Source of the DNA: Perca fluviatilis
Taxonomy: Eukaryota; Chordata; Actinopteri; Perciformes; Percidae
Direction of reading: 5' to 3'
Assembly: GCF_010015445.1 (NCBI RefSeq)
Contig: NC_053127.1
Coordinates: forward strand, 6,512,004 to 6,576,003
DNA length: 64,000 nucleotides
The translations under genes and the position numbers were made by a program. The notes under the pieces were generated by a model that did no database searches, was not told where the DNA came from, and saw only the letters and a list, made by a program, of their open reading frames with translations. Positions 23,452 to 35,708 of the stretch are shown here, piece by piece. The first letter of the stretch is position 1; the number at the start of each line of letters is the position of its first letter.

Positions 23452-25380
23452 GAATGCAGAGAGGAACATGAGTAATTTTTAAAATGAAATAACTACAGGA
23501 ATAATTAAATTAACACACATGAGGACCTGCAAACAGCATAATTAATGACACCAGGAAAAACAACCCTAATAAAAGTGATTAAATATAAATTAAAGCAATC
23601 ATGAATAGATCCGCTGTATGAATCACTGGTGCTCCGAGGAATAGCAGGAAATTCATACCGACAACCTCGGAGTCATGTCACATGACACTTACTTTAGAAA
23701 CAAGGTTTTGGTCCACTGACCTTCATCAGGTAAAATTCATAATGTGAGATCTTTAAAACGTCTTTCAGGAACAAGTGTTCAACGGTCTGGGTTCTTCACA
23801 TCCAACAGTTTTTGATTCTACACACTAAATTTTACAAAAATAAAGACTTTGCTATTTAAATGACATGAAAAAAGACTAAATGTTTCCACCCACAAAGATT
23901 AAAGTGCAAAAAAAAATTACCTACAAAAAAAGGTTGAGTTTTAAGTTTATATGTGCCGTAAACGTGCATGTGTCAGAAATGTACATAAGTGTCCTATTTC
24001 TGTCTTTTTTTTCTCAAATTAGAATCCACCCCAACCATATTTATTGCTTTTTTCAAACTTCACTCCCCTGTTATTTTTGAATCCCATTCTTGGCTCTTGA
24101 CATCGGAGGAAGCCGAGCACTCAGTCGGTGCATATGAGGAGTAGCTGCCAGTGCTCCATTAATTATAGGGCAGGGTGTGAGTTGGCCGTGAAAAAAAGGT
24201 CAACAAATTCTGTTTAAAGAAAACTGACACATGCACACATGCAAACACACACCCAGTGGGTTCACAGTGCATAAAACAGAAACACAGCTTGCTTGCTCTA
24301 GTCTTTCGAGACTCCCTGAGCTGTTGAAGCAGCTTCCGAGCTAATTTGCAAACCAAATCTAAACGGTTTCACCCATTTTATCCCGTGTGGATAATACATC
24401 TTGTGATTTTGTTGTAAACATTTTAGCTCTTTTCTTAAGCACACTTCTGTTATCCATTCATTGGAATACATGGGGCCACACCTGGAGTTCCAGCACAGGA
24501 AGCTGATCAAACTTTGGTGGCCAGTTTAAGGAACCTCCAAGATTGTTGCTAAGGAAGGAAAAGCATCACTGATTCCTTTTCCTGCTCAGGTTTCTTCAGG
24601 TTGGCATAGCAGCCTTTAGGCACTCACTGTCCAAGCAGAAGACGTCTTAAAAAGCTCAGCTCCTTTTTTTTGGCCATGGAGTTTCTCTCTAAGATTTTAT
24701 AGTACCTGCAGGCCTTATCACCCAGGATTTCACAGTAAAAGCTAAAAATAAATGGGCAAAAGCTTGATATGTGGCAGGCAATATCAGAAGAGAGTAGACA
24801 CATTCATAATTAAAGAGGGAAAAGAGAAAAAAAAAAGGTTTTCAATCTTTTGCGATGACTTTTGCTGCTCAATTCGAATCAGCTTAAGTCTGATTGAATT
24901 TAATCGAAATTGTTGCATGTTGAGAAGTAGACCAGATGTTTGAGTATCTAAGTTTGTCCTGTGAACAACATTGTTGGAGGTTCGTGCACATTCAGTATTT
25001 TATTATATTGTTGAGAGCTGAAGTGTTGAAAACTTTTGATTGGTGAAAAATTAACAGCAAGGATTCAGCTTGGATTTTTCTTTAGTGACTTTTTTTGACT
25101 GTATGTAAAAGGATTGTTGTTTGCTTTCATGGCAACCATTGATGTGTTGTGTAGAGTTGGTGAACTTGTGATGGCCCTTGATACAGTAGGTAATGTCATA
25201 GCATGAAAAGAAAGGGGAAAAACAGAGACTCTGCACACTGCTTACTGCCCTAAAGAATGAGAGGAAGCAGAAAACATAATCTCTTTAAGGCCTTTATTGA
25301 ATATCTTTTGTAGGAAGCAAAGCAAGGGTCAATAAAGGCCTCTGAGAGGTTTTACTTGTCTCTTCTGAGTCTGTATTATA
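23452..25380. other. No recognisable gene
   Basis: AT-rich DNA with short A and T runs. ORFs are at most 70 codons and without signature. Confidence 0.4.
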
Positions 25381-25383
25381 TAT

Positions 25384-25387
<4 letters not shown>

Positions 25388-25446
<59 letters not shown>
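25388..25446. repeat. (AT)n microsatellite
   Basis: About 29 AT units; self-complementary and prone to length change. Confidence 0.95.
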
Positions 25447-25450
<4 letters not shown>

Positions 25451-25679
25451 GTCTATATTTGGACCTTTGCACCTGCTGGTAATTCCATTGAAGGCCTGAC
25501 CTCAGGTGCATCAGTTCTTTGAGCAGTTTGGTATCTGGGTGATGCAGGTCACTAATAATTCATAATAATTCATAATGCCGCATTCAAGTCATATTGTCAA
25601 CGTTTACTCACACCTACACGACATAATAGGTTGATTGCCAATGACTCCCAAAAAAGTGTATGAATGTCCTATTTAACGC

Positions 25680-25870
25680 AGTGATATGGCCACAGGGTGG
25701 CAATTTTAAACACGTGACCCTCTATTTACGTAAAGGTCGCAGTTTTAAACAATTTTTTACACCTAGTTAACGTTGTGAAACAGAACTAGTTAAGTTCAGG
25801 CAACAAAATACTTAGTTGTAGTGGGTTTCTGAAACTTGGTGGAAAGAACATCAACAATGTTTACTATCTG
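25680..25870 (+). repeat. Dispersed repeat family C, copy 1
   Basis: Shares 'ggtcgcagttttaaa', 'gttgtgaaac' and 'tacttagtt' with segments at 30540-30770 and 37080-37190, and part of it with 28920-29130 on the other strand. Boundaries and class unknown. Confidence 0.5.
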
Positions 25871-26985
25871 GTGATAAAATTGCTATAGAACCACCGTAGC
25901 TGGGGGTAAACAAAATACAATATTAAAACGCAATCAATCCTAATAAAAAAGGAGCTTTGACTTATCTTGGAATTAGAGTGACTCATTCGTAGTCTGTGGT
26001 TTTACAGCCTCAGTTTTTTTAATGCAAAGACACGCCTTTAATTTCATTTGGCCCTCAGGCGTGTAATTATGTTGTTATTCCCAGTGATGTAGATGCACAC
26101 CATATATGACAGCTGATGTCAACGGTCATTACCATTAGATGTTCCTAATAAAGGCTTATGGAGCTGTCAAGTTCTGCCACTTTGCAATACAACACTAAAT
26201 GGCACCGACATGCGGTGGTCGACACACTCGCTGACCAACAAATGATAAAACTCACATGAAGATAAATCCAAACATTGGGATGTGGATTGTACAAGTTATT
26301 TGTACAAGTATGCATTGGTTCATAAAATCTGTCACCACATTATTACCTCAGGCCTCCAAAGATATGTGTACAGTAGTCCGTAGTCTAAGCTTTCTCCTTC
26401 TCCTGTGCTTCTTCTTCCTGAAGAAGAAGCTAAAATGCATCATTGTTGTAGTTGTGTGTGCCCACTTAAGTGGTGTTTTAATTTAAAAATGTCACTCATC
26501 CACCCATAAAGCTCAGATAATATCATGCAGAAGGGACATTAAGTTTCTGGAGTTTGTTCTCAAACAAGCGTTTTCCCCCAGGTTTAGTTATTAGTCATTA
26601 TCTCATGCCCACACCACCGATTAGATGAAAGACTCTGGTATGTATCTGTGACTATTTTCTTGTAAGTATATGATACGCCATATATCTGCATACGCACGAC
26701 TAAACCTTTGATTTGATGTTGAAAAATTGCTTATTTGCTCCAAAGTCAAAGCTTTAGTGCGTAACTTTTTTATATTAATGAATGTCCGTTACATTCAAGC
26801 CATTGCCAAATGAGTTGCTACAGAGCTAATTAAGACGCAGCTCCACACAACTCTCTCTGTAGTTCTCAATATGGCTGTGTTCAGAAACTGGTGTCATCCG
26901 GTGACTTTCCCGAGCAGAAAATCAAGTAAAGATAATTACCTCTTCTGAAAAGTCCATGTTTTTTTAATCCTCCGTGTCCTCCTTG
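25871..26985. other. No recognisable gene
   Basis: Unique-looking sequence; ORFs up to 76 codons without signature. Confidence 0.4.
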
Positions 26986-26986
26986 G

Positions 26987-27265
26987 TAGTCTTGCTTTGC
27001 CAGAGCCTCCTCCAAAGCACGCTGAAGAAGGGTCTGGCTACTCAACATAGCATTCGGGGATGGAAGGAAAACGTGCTCTGGTTTAATGGCATTTCTTTGA
27101 ACCAATCAGAATCGTCATGGGCGGTGCTAAACTCCGCACAGAGCCACTGCAAAATAGTTGTGCGAGAGAAAACTCAGATTGGACAGATAGTCTAGCTAGC
27201 TGTCTCAATTTACCATGCAGAGATCTGAGGAGCAGTCAACACTAGTCCTCATAAACGCCCCTGTC
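26987..27265 (-). mobile_element. R1 dispersed repeat, copy b (truncated)
   Basis: Starts 'tagtcttgctttgcc' and retains the minus-strand R1 interior ('ctcagattggacagatag', 'agctagctgtct', 'agatctgaggagcag'). The TAGTCTATATCC end is missing. Confidence 0.7.
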
Positions 27266-28265
27266 CTATTTCTAAGCATTGACGGTTGTCGACTCTCCAG
27301 AAAACCATCAGTTTCATCACCTTCGCTCCTGGGATCGGCACATCCCGGCTACTTTTCCCTGCCTACTCACTGAGTCTACATGACGCATCAGGTCAGTATG
27401 CTTCAGGTGATGCTCCCCATTGTGGTCGGTGTGTGTTGCACTTTAGATGTCCAAATATGGAACAAATTGCACTTTAATCTTTTTTGATGTCAGTTAAGAA
27501 CCTTCTCACTGCAGACATTTTTTTTCTCACACCAGCTGATATCCATGGCCTTAAAGTTCATGGCATTTTTGATATATATCAAGTACCCTGTAGGCATTTT
27601 AAAAGTATTAATCTTTATATTTTTTGTGCAATGGTTTGTGTGGTGTCAACGTTTTCTACTTCCTCATCCTGCATTCTTTGTTATGCAGCCTACAATTATG
27701 CATACTGTTTTCTGAAAAAAACTTTCATGTTTCTCTTCCCAGAGTGCATTGCAAATAATTCTTTTCATGGCGTCCACTAATTTTATACACATACATTATG
27801 CTTCTAATTTTCTACTTTGCGTTTAGTCTGAATAAACCATATAAACTAAATCAGGCCTTCTTACAGTCTCTCAAATAACGAAGCCGTACACACCATTAAT
27901 TAAACCACCTGCTCTTGATTTATATCCCTCCTTGGTGACTGAAGTGAGTTTAACCAATTAACTTCCTAATTCATGATTTCCAAACAACAAATTATTGAAA
28001 CTAAACAGTAATAGCTTTGGTGCAGACACCTGTTTAGACCACTCTATGTAAAAAGAAGACAGATTTTCCGTGCAGTGGGTAAGAGTACAATAACATGTAA
28101 TTATTCTCCTTTTGTTGTACAGAGGCAGTATATTTGCAGTGCTATGTGTGGGAGGGCAGACAGATAAGTTTAGATTTAGGCCTTGAGAAAGTTTAAAGGC
28201 TGCTTTGTCCCATGGTGTGCCACTTTATGAGTATAATCAAACTCCCACTTCATAATAGTGCAACA
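27266..28265. other. No recognisable gene
   Basis: Open frames up to 98 codons (27484-27780) have no domain features. Confidence 0.4.
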
Positions 28266-28267
28266 TG

Positions 28268-28354
<87 letters not shown>
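28268..28354. repeat. Long (TG)n microsatellite
   Basis: About 43 uninterrupted TG units, the longest in the window. It is followed by two imperfect copies of 'gtgcattgtggggac' (28376-28424). Confidence 0.97.
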
Positions 28355-28356
<2 letters not shown>

Positions 28357-28424
28357 TGGGTGTGTCTGGGTGGACGTGCATTGTGGGGACTGGGTGTTTG
28401 TGCGCATTGTGGGGACTTGGCCAT

Positions 28425-28915
28425 GTAATGACAAATATTCGGACACTACTATGTTAATAATTTATTTTTGGTCATAGGTTTAATATTAGGAAGAGATGAT
28501 AAATAGGGGAGAGCCAGGACAAATGTATCAGGGGGGTGGTTGCAACACAGACCTTTTCTTCTGTAATAGGAAGTCAGGAACTTGCCGTGAGGTCCACTGG
28601 AGGGGCAGCCCGTCACTGAGTCAGCAGTCAAAAATTAGCCCGATCACGTGAGATTTGCCACTTACATTAGGATTATTTTTATTTTTTTGCTTGGTAAGTA
28701 ACAATTGGAACAATGTCATACAATTGCGACATTTAAAGTGATGAAATGATTTGAGTGTAACACAGTGATTTGCTTGGAGGACTAACTGAAGCAGTAATGA
28801 GCATAATATGCCAGGAATTTTAAGTTCTTACTTCCAACCATTACTTTTGTCCCACCCTTGTGTTTCTTTTGCCCCAAAAGAGAGGGGCAATGCGCAACAT
28901 CACTTTCCGATTTGA
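28425..28915. other. No recognisable feature
   Basis: Unique-looking sequence. Confidence 0.4.
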
Positions 28916-28919
28916 TAGC

Positions 28920-29130
28920 ATTCGACTTGTTTATATATTCATAACCTACTCGTTTTAACTCAAACCACAATCTTTTCCTAAACCTAACCAAGTAGTTTCA
29001 ATTCACAATGTCACATGTTTAAATCTGTGACTGTTTCAAAACGTGCGCCTGTCGCTGGTACAAAAACGTGAATCCGGGAGAAAATACGTTCTCTCGAAAT
29101 GTAATGAGAATGCAGTTTAGTTGTATGGGA
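28920..29130 (-). repeat. Dispersed repeat family C, minus-strand copy
   Basis: The complement contains 'aactacttggttaggtttagg' (as 'ggtttaggaaaagattgtgg'), matching the 'aactacttagggtttagg' phrase at 37130-37160. The downstream 'gctggtacaaaaacgtgaatcc' may be part of the same element. Confidence 0.45.
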
Positions 29131-30370
29131 ACGTAGCGTTTTGTAGGAGGTTGTTAAACTAATCCTTTCCTAACTGGGCTGTTTGCACGAGTTCCAACAT
29201 ATGTCATGCATGTGACTATGCTCTATCTAACCTGATCAATGTCAAGTTTCCTCTTTAAGTAGTTTATTTTTAATTACATTTTTAAATTCATGTTTAGCTG
29301 CATCACACATCTACAGGACTGATTTTGTACATGCATCTGTTGGCTGTGAACTCAAGTGATTTCACCATCCTCCTCCTGAGCTAATATTATATTTGTCCTA
29401 CAACTGGGGCCTTCTGGCTGAAAAACCTGCCGTTGAAGTCAGAAAGATAACATTGTTCATGTTAATTAATTAAAGATATAACTTTACTCCCTGGCGTTCT
29501 TCCTGTTCTTTTCCTGCCAGGAGCAGCTTCCCACTCTCACTATCGGAAATTATATACAAGTTTGGCAAAAAGGCTGGAGTAAAGGGAGGATAAATGAATT
29601 GATGGTGAGAAAGTCTTTCCAAAACAAGAGATGTTATGAAAGTAACTCAAAAAGTGCCTTAAAAGTTGACCATCTATTTTCCAAGAAGATGAAGTCACTT
29701 GGAAAAAAGAAAGCTCAGTCACTGAGTTTCTTTGTCTTTGTCACCAAAAGTTGAAGCAGCAAAAATTAATACTATTAAATTAATATTAATTAATACTTAA
29801 TAAACCAGAATTACTGAAATTATAGCCAGCTTCATTTTAAGCAGATGGGAGTTACTGCTGTTACCTAGGGCTAACAACATTTATCTTTAATATCTCTGTA
29901 AATTGCTGCAAACCGCTCAAAAACATGTTTGGCTGCTTCGTGACAAATTCCAATTACCTCAGAAGATTTCATCCACTGAGCTCAGGGTATATCAGTCTGA
30001 CAAACCATCCTGCTCTTAATTTATCCAAAATGCTGAGCCAATCCAAACAGCACTGCCTTTAACTAATGACTGGACTATAAGTTAATGAGCAGGAAAGGAA
30101 ATTGAATTAGAGCTGGAAGCTCTTCAGTTGCTCAATCGTTAAGGCTGTGTGATATCTTCACTGCCATAAAAACTGGAATTAAGGCAAGTTTTTACAGCAA
30201 TGCCTTGTTCTCAAATTATTTGTGTGGCGCTGGCTGACTTTTACTGCCTCTTGTCTAGGATGTTGTCTGTACTTGTGAGTAGTTGTCTAACCCTTGTCCG
30301 AGGTAAATACAAAAAGGAAGAACTAAAACCTGACCTTTTTATTTCCCTGACTTTAAAACACAACAAGTCC
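29131..30370. other. No recognisable gene
   Basis: AT-rich unique-looking DNA; no signal found. Confidence 0.4.
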
Positions 30371-30430
30371 GGGTGCCTGGATTGCTCACCACCTGGTAGA
30401 GCCCATATATAGAGGTTTACTCCTTGATGC
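30371..30430 (+). mobile_element. tRNA-SINE head fragment
   Basis: 'gggtgcctggattgctcacc' then 'tggtagagcccatatatag' and 'aggtttactccttgatgc' align with the first 60 nt of the SINE at 10034-10206, with several substitutions. The B box and body are absent. Confidence 0.7.
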
Positions 30431-30539
30431 TAAAAAAAGTCCTCCAAACCATATACGCTGATTTGGGTCATTTGTTCCTACCCTCTAATATAAGCCACAG
30501 GAGCATTTCACAAAATAGCGCCCCTAGCAGTGGCAGGAA

Positions 30540-30770
30540 ATACAACCTCATAATTAAACAATAGTCGCAGTTTTGAACGTAAAGGTTGCAATTTTAAAGA
30601 CATATTTAATATTGTGAAATCGTCGCATTTTGTTTATGTTTAGGCTCCAAAACTACTTAGTTAAGACTGTGGTTTGGGTTAAAATCCGACTTTACTTCAC
30701 TTCCAGTTACGCACATGACGCTAAACGTGACGTCAGTAAGAAAAATCTGGGTTTACTTTTCTTTTTTTTA
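30540..30770 (+). repeat. Dispersed repeat family C, copy 2
   Basis: Contains 'cgcagttttgaacgtaaagg', 'attgtgaaatcgtcgca' and 'aactacttagttaagactgt', parallel to 25680-25870 and 37080-37190. Confidence 0.5.
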
Positions 30771-32140
30771 AACAGGACTCAAACCCCACTCTCCCAGGTG
30801 AAAGTCCTGTGTTTGTTTGACCCACCCCCCACCTACCTTAATGTGACACTCTTATAGTTCATCAACTCACTTCCTGCTTTGTTCCCGTCATAACTAATAT
30901 GGCCACTAGAGGGCGCTGTCACTAAAATCAGACAAATACGTTGTATTTGCTGCTTGTACAAATGACATCTGGGAGGATTTTTCTGGGGCGACGACAGTCT
31001 CTAAAAACATGTTATCAATCATTTCAGGTTTAGGTATGAGATTATGGATATGCTTGATCAACTTGACTGTTGACTTGAAGTTAAAATGAATCATGGTATT
31101 TCTATCGTAATGTAAATTTAGTCTGGTTCCAGACCTTTGAAAAGTTTCCCACTTCATCATTTATTGACTAATGTCTGAGGGGGTCGGTCAGAATGTGGAC
31201 CTCATCTTCCTGTGCCACAGCCACATAAAGTTAAACTGGCCTGTATTTTTAATTATGATGAGGTGAGAAACCGAAAATGCAGATTTTACAGTTAAATACT
31301 TAAATATTCCGTCGTAGCATGTCGATTATTGTGTCTATAAGTGCATGTCAATACTATGTTTTTGTACCATGTTGTGTGAGACGCTTTGTCAAGGATCTTG
31401 TTTTAATAAATGTTCAAAAAACAAAAAAATACTTTAAATATATGGGATCATAACAGGGAGATTGGGATTGATTTTTTTGCATAGCAGCTTCTTACGCGAG
31501 TCCTGTTTATTAAGCACAGAAGTGTTCTTCTGCTCTCAGAGAGAGAGAGATAAGCAGATGCGTTCAGCATGCACAAGGTGGATTTAGTGTCCTGTGCAGA
31601 AGCCGGTCATTCACAGGCAGCTGCAATTAGAATGATAGTGCCTGGCCATATGCTATTTTACGTCCCATCCACTCCTCTGTGGGGCTCTTCTCGTCCACAG
31701 GGATTGGTAACGCCTTTGGAGTGAGCTGAAGTGCCTACACTACTCCCCGTCTCGCTGCCCGACTCTTCTCAAGGATGTTTCCCTCTCTGCTCTCTAAAAA
31801 TATGGCTAGGAGCCACAAGTGATGTCTGGAAATGAATAATAAAGCGTGTAAGGACTCTACAGAGGGTGAGCGCAGACACGTGCTTGAGTTGAATTTGGAT
31901 TTCTCGACAGGCTATGACTCGGGCATTTGCATGACCCGCTGCACGTTCTTTTCTGGCACAAGATGCTCAAAGGTTTTCTTGGTCATATATAGTATATATT
32001 ATTTTTCATTCCTGTTCTCCTTCATCAGTCTGTCATCTGTTCTCCGCTACAGGCGACATAACGTTGCTATACTGTGTTACTTTGCTCAACAAAGCAAATG
32101 CTTGACTTCACAAGCAATGACAAACATCTTTTTTAATTCC
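30771..32140. other. No recognisable gene
   Basis: Includes the start of a 133-codon plus-strand frame (31832-32233) that runs through the hairpin below. It has no domain-like composition and is taken as chance. Confidence 0.4.
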
Positions 32141-32142
32141 AA

Positions 32143-32197
32143 CCAATTCACCAGGGCTCTAATGGTAACAACTACCATTAGAGCCCTGGTGAATTGG
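32143..32197. repeat. Perfect 25-bp hairpin with 5-nt loop
   Basis: The left arm (32143-32167, starting ccaattcaccaggg) and right arm (32173-32197, ending ccctggtgaattgg) are exact complements over 25 bp, separated by 'acaac'. There are no mismatches. Confidence 0.95.
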
Positions 32198-32835
32198 AAA
32201 ACGTTCACTCTATCAGGCACAAGGAGCCCATGAGAATGTTGGTAGCAATTCTTGGTTTTATAACTTCATTTAAAGGTTGGAAATACAATTATCTATGGCA
32301 CTTTCTTAAATTGAAACCTATCCTATCAATGGAATCTGCACATAATTACTTTATGAGCATGGCGCAACAAATGTTGGTTTAAGGCAATTTAAATTCTAAA
32401 ACGGAGAGATGCGTGGGTGAACCCTTATTGTTGCATATAAAAAAGGTTTAATTGTGATCTAATGGTTGTCACTGGATATTTTAAATTATCACACAGCAAA
32501 ATCTGTGTTTGCCACATGTTCCTAAACATGTGCTTCACTGTAAAACACAATAGGATATTGATGATGTATGAACTTTGCTTCAAATTATTGTTTGGTCAAC
32601 TTTTTTATTCCTGTATTCCTGAATACACAAATAAAAGCACATTTTCACAGGTCACTCCAAATAAATAAATACTGGGGGGGACAAAATTACCTGTAAATAA
32701 ATGAAACAAATAGATATATAAAACATATAACAGGGAGAAGTAGAAACAGAGGCCTGGTTCAATCTGAAGGCCTTGGACACTGCAGTATATGCAAGATTCT
32801 TTATTCTTACAAAATTAAAAAGTAAAAAATTAAAA
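32198..32835. other. No recognisable feature
   Basis: AT-rich sequence without transposon ends or coding signal. Confidence 0.4.
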
Positions 32836-32840
32836 ATTAA

Positions 32841-33400
32841 AAATGTTTTATAGTGTCAAATCACAACAGGAGTAATCTCCGGCACTTTGAAGATAGAGGA
32901 GGTCTAGACCACACTCTATAATTTACAAAGACCCAACAATTCCCCCAAAAGTAAGCATTTGGTGCGACAGTGGCTAGGATAAACTTCCTTTTATAGGCAG
33001 AAACCTCGGATACCGTGACTCTTGGTGGGCAGCATCTGCCGCTGCCACTTTGGACACAGAGACACTGATACAGATATACAGATATGAAGAAATTTCATTC
33101 ATATTAATTATAGCAGTTGGTATGATGAACAGTGGAAATTGTAGTACCAATAAAGATTATAGTAGATAATAGTAGTAGCAGTGCAGGACGTAGCAGGGCG
33201 TCGAGCAGGACCAGGACAGCAGCTGCAAACACGATTTAGGTGCCACCCCAATCCAAGGAAATCTGCAAGGCGACAAAACAAAAGGACTCCAGGGAATAAG
33301 CTCCCTGGATGTTAGTTAGTAACAAGCATTACTGGGACATGAATGCACACAGATGGAAAGACGGAGGAAAAAGGATATGTAAATACAACTACAGCTAAAA
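32841..33400 (-). mobile_element. L2 LINE 3' untranslated region, minus strand
   Basis: The complement of 32860-32930 ('gtggtctagacctcctctatct', 'gagattactcctgttgtgatttga') matches the 3' end of the plus-strand L2 at 51876-51930. Next come the complement of 'acccaacaattcccccaaaag' and of 'gcgacagtggctagg', typical L2 3' UTR. The body at 33180-33230 parallels 51480-51560. No reverse transcriptase remains. Confidence 0.7.
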
Positions 33401-33407
33401 CAAATAG

Positions 33408-33870
33408 GTAAGGCAAGGCAAGGCAAGGCAGCTTTATTTGTATAGCACATTTCAGCAACAGGGCAATTCAAAGTGCTTTACATAAAACATTAAAGAGCAG
33501 TTAGAAAACAATTTTAAACAATTTTAAAACATTAATAAACAAATTAAAACAAGAATAAAATTGATAGTGCAGTATAAGAATAAAAGTTACAGTGCAGTAT
33601 AAGAAATTAAAGTTAATAAAATAGATTATTTAAAGAAAAGCAACATCAAAAAGATAGGTCTTTAGCTTAGATTTAAAAGAACTGAGAGTTTCAGCGGACC
33701 TGCAGGTTTCTGGGAGTTTGTTCCAGATATGTGGAGCATAAAAACTGAACGCTGCTTCCCCCTGTTTAGTTCTGATAGGTAAAAGCCAGGGCCTATGGAG
33801 AGCAGGTGTGATGGAAAGAAAGCACCTTTTAACTTTCAGCCGAGACTTCAGAATGACCAGCAGGGCCATG
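33408..33870 (-). mobile_element. LINE 3' fragment (L2/CR1-like), minus strand
   Basis: Ends in a (CCTTG)n tail (plus 33408-33431, AAGGC units), preceded by 'gtgctatacaaataaagc', a common fish LINE 3' end. Upstream on the minus strand is the C-terminal coding piece below. 5'-truncated. Confidence 0.7.
33630..33869 (-). pseudogene. LINE ORF2 C-terminal remnant, 79 codons
   Basis: The reading frame ends with the pattern F-Y-A-P-x-I-W-N-K-L-P followed about 20 residues later by F-K-S-K-L-K-T-Y-L-F, the conserved tail of L2/CR1-type LINE polyproteins just downstream of the reverse transcriptase. Only this tail survives, with no catalytic domain. It belongs to a 5'-truncated insertion and is not expected to be expressed. 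The L2 at 49527-51957 has a similar tail, but this belongs to a different subfamily by its 3' end. Confidence 0.7.
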
Positions 33871-33879
33871 CTTGAGGAG

Positions 33880-34221
33880 GAATATATTTTTTTTATGAAA
33901 CCATATCTCCTGGTTTCCTAAAATACAAAGTTTCAAAACCCTGCAACCCAAGAGCCAAACTGCAGTCTCAGGAGCTTTAAAGAAATATTGTATTACCCTA
34001 TTATTTGTAGCCTTTAGCTAATTTAGTCTGTGGATACTGGAGTGGTGGGCTATAAGGCTGTGATCATAGTTTATGCTCTTTTATACTGGTGTGGAATAGA
34101 TTTGTTTGTTGCATTGTTCTTTGATTTCATACTCATTGATCAAAAATTCCACAGATGAAACATGTGCGATCATAGCATGCAGACATGTTCTTATCTTTGA
34201 AGACCAGTTTCAAAGGCGAAC
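33880..34221. other. No recognisable feature
   Basis: Unique-looking sequence up to the start of direct repeat B1. Confidence 0.4.
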
Positions 34222-34494
34222 GAGTGAGGAAATAATGTAGCAACAGCAGCACTGGAAGTTCAAACTGAGGGGCATATAATGCAAAGCATGCTATACGTAA
34301 GAATCAACAAGTCCTCCAGAACCATTCAACGATATAGGTTGTTTGTTTTTTTACGCTGTAATACGACTCATTAGTGCATTTAATAAATTAGTGCCCCTTG
34401 TGGTGGGGCTACCCACAGGTGCGTCTTCCTTCCTCATACCTAAACGTACCTTCCTCTTCCTTTGTGTTGGTGTTCTAACCTCCGGTGGATTTCT
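34222..34494 (+). repeat. Direct repeat B1 (273 bp)
   Basis: Matches B2 (35436-35708) along its full length with one substitution seen (ggtggatttct versus agtggatttct). It ends exactly where block A1 begins, with one shared base. It contains the first bases of an R1 element, which continues only after B2. Confidence 0.95.
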
Positions 34495-35436
34495 TTGCTT
34501 TTATAAATCTAATTGTCTTTCCGAAATACTGCATTGTCAAGCACAAAAGAAGAGATGCATCCAGGTAATTCCAACAATCTTCCCAGGTAGCCAAAATGAC
34601 GATGTCACACAGTAGCCGAAACCTAACATGCCTGGTTTATCATATTTATGCCGAAATTGAGACTTTACCATGCACAGCAGCTGGATTCTCGCTATATCAT
34701 GAGATTATGCAAGAATCATAGGATCATGTATCACACGAAATTCCATCTTGTCAGGCTTTAAGTAGTCTATATCAAGGACGTTTTTTTAATTTCCTAGCTT
34801 TTTTAGGTCCCAACGGATGTCTCTCATTTTGGCCGGATGTCCGTCACCTTCCGCTTCCTTTGTGTTGGCATTGCCAGACCTTCCTACACAACGCTACTGA
34901 GAAGGGTCTGGCTAGTTCACACTGCATTCCGGGATGTTAGAAAAACGGGCTCTGGTGCCAGGTTCCATTTGATCCTCCAGTAACAGAGCTCATTTGACCA
35001 AGCTGACGCTCAGCAATTATTGGCCAGAATAGCTTTAGAGTAGCTACCGGTTTTGTTTGGAATGAATAGTACAATAACTGGGGTTTAGCAAGAGCAGTCA
35101 CAGCCATGATGGCGACATTGGGCGCTGAACATTAAAGGAGGCAGTTTCAAAAGAAGGAAGGGTTCTAACTTTAAACTACTGCAAATAAAATCAGTCAGTC
35201 ATCAAACTGCAAATCATCACAACGACAAATGCAATGAATTAGCAATGATTGAAATTTGGAGAACTCATTAAGTGAAAAAGCTTTCATACCTGTTATGTAT
35301 GGGCACATTGTAATTAGAGCGGAAGGCACAATGGCATCAACACTGCCACAATTACCTAGTTAACTGATTCATGTATTTAGTTGGTGAGAACAATTAAATC
35401 AACAAAAAAAAATCTAAATGAAGTCTGAGATGAATG
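34494..35436 (+). repeat. Duplicated block A1 (943 bp), empty-site copy
   Basis: Matches 38628-39075 plus 44605-45106 with about five substitutions, a 6-bp and a 1-bp indel. It carries 'cattccgggatgttagaaaa' with a single GGGAT (about 34930), the unoccupied target of the retrotransposon found in A2. Inside lies a head-to-head R1 composite (34763 to about 34960). It sits between B1 and B2. No gene. Confidence 0.93.
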
Positions 35437-35708
35437 AGTGAGGAAATAATGTAGCAACAGCAGCACTGGAAGTTCAAACTGAGGGGCATATAATGCAAAG
35501 CATGCTATACGTAAGAATCAACAAGTCCTCCAGAACCATTCAACGATATAGGTTGTTTGTTTTTTTACGCTGTAATACGACTCATTAGTGCATTTAATAA
35601 ATTAGTGCCCCTTGTGGTGGGGCTACCCACAGGTGCGTCTTCCTTCCTCATACCTAAACGTACCTTCCTCTTCCTTTGTGTTGGTGTTCTAACCTCCAGT
35701 GGATTTCT
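35436..35708 (+). repeat. Direct repeat B2 (273 bp)
   Basis: Second copy of B. Unlike B1 it continues without interruption into the R1 element, so B2 marks the ancestral arrangement. Confidence 0.95.

Noticed and set aside
31832..32233. 133-codon plus-strand ORF
   Set aside because: Runs through the perfect hairpin and has no family-like features; chance ORF.
34359..34370. TAATACGACTCA, like the start of the T7 promoter (also 35573-35584)
   Set aside because: Only 12 bases match and the initiation part is absent. It is repeated merely because it lies in B1 and B2. Not vector contamination on this evidence.
34494..35436. Block A with B on both sides as an LTR-type element (B as LTR)
   Set aside because: B does not begin TG or end CA, A has no primer-binding site or polypurine tract, and the second copy of A lacks B.
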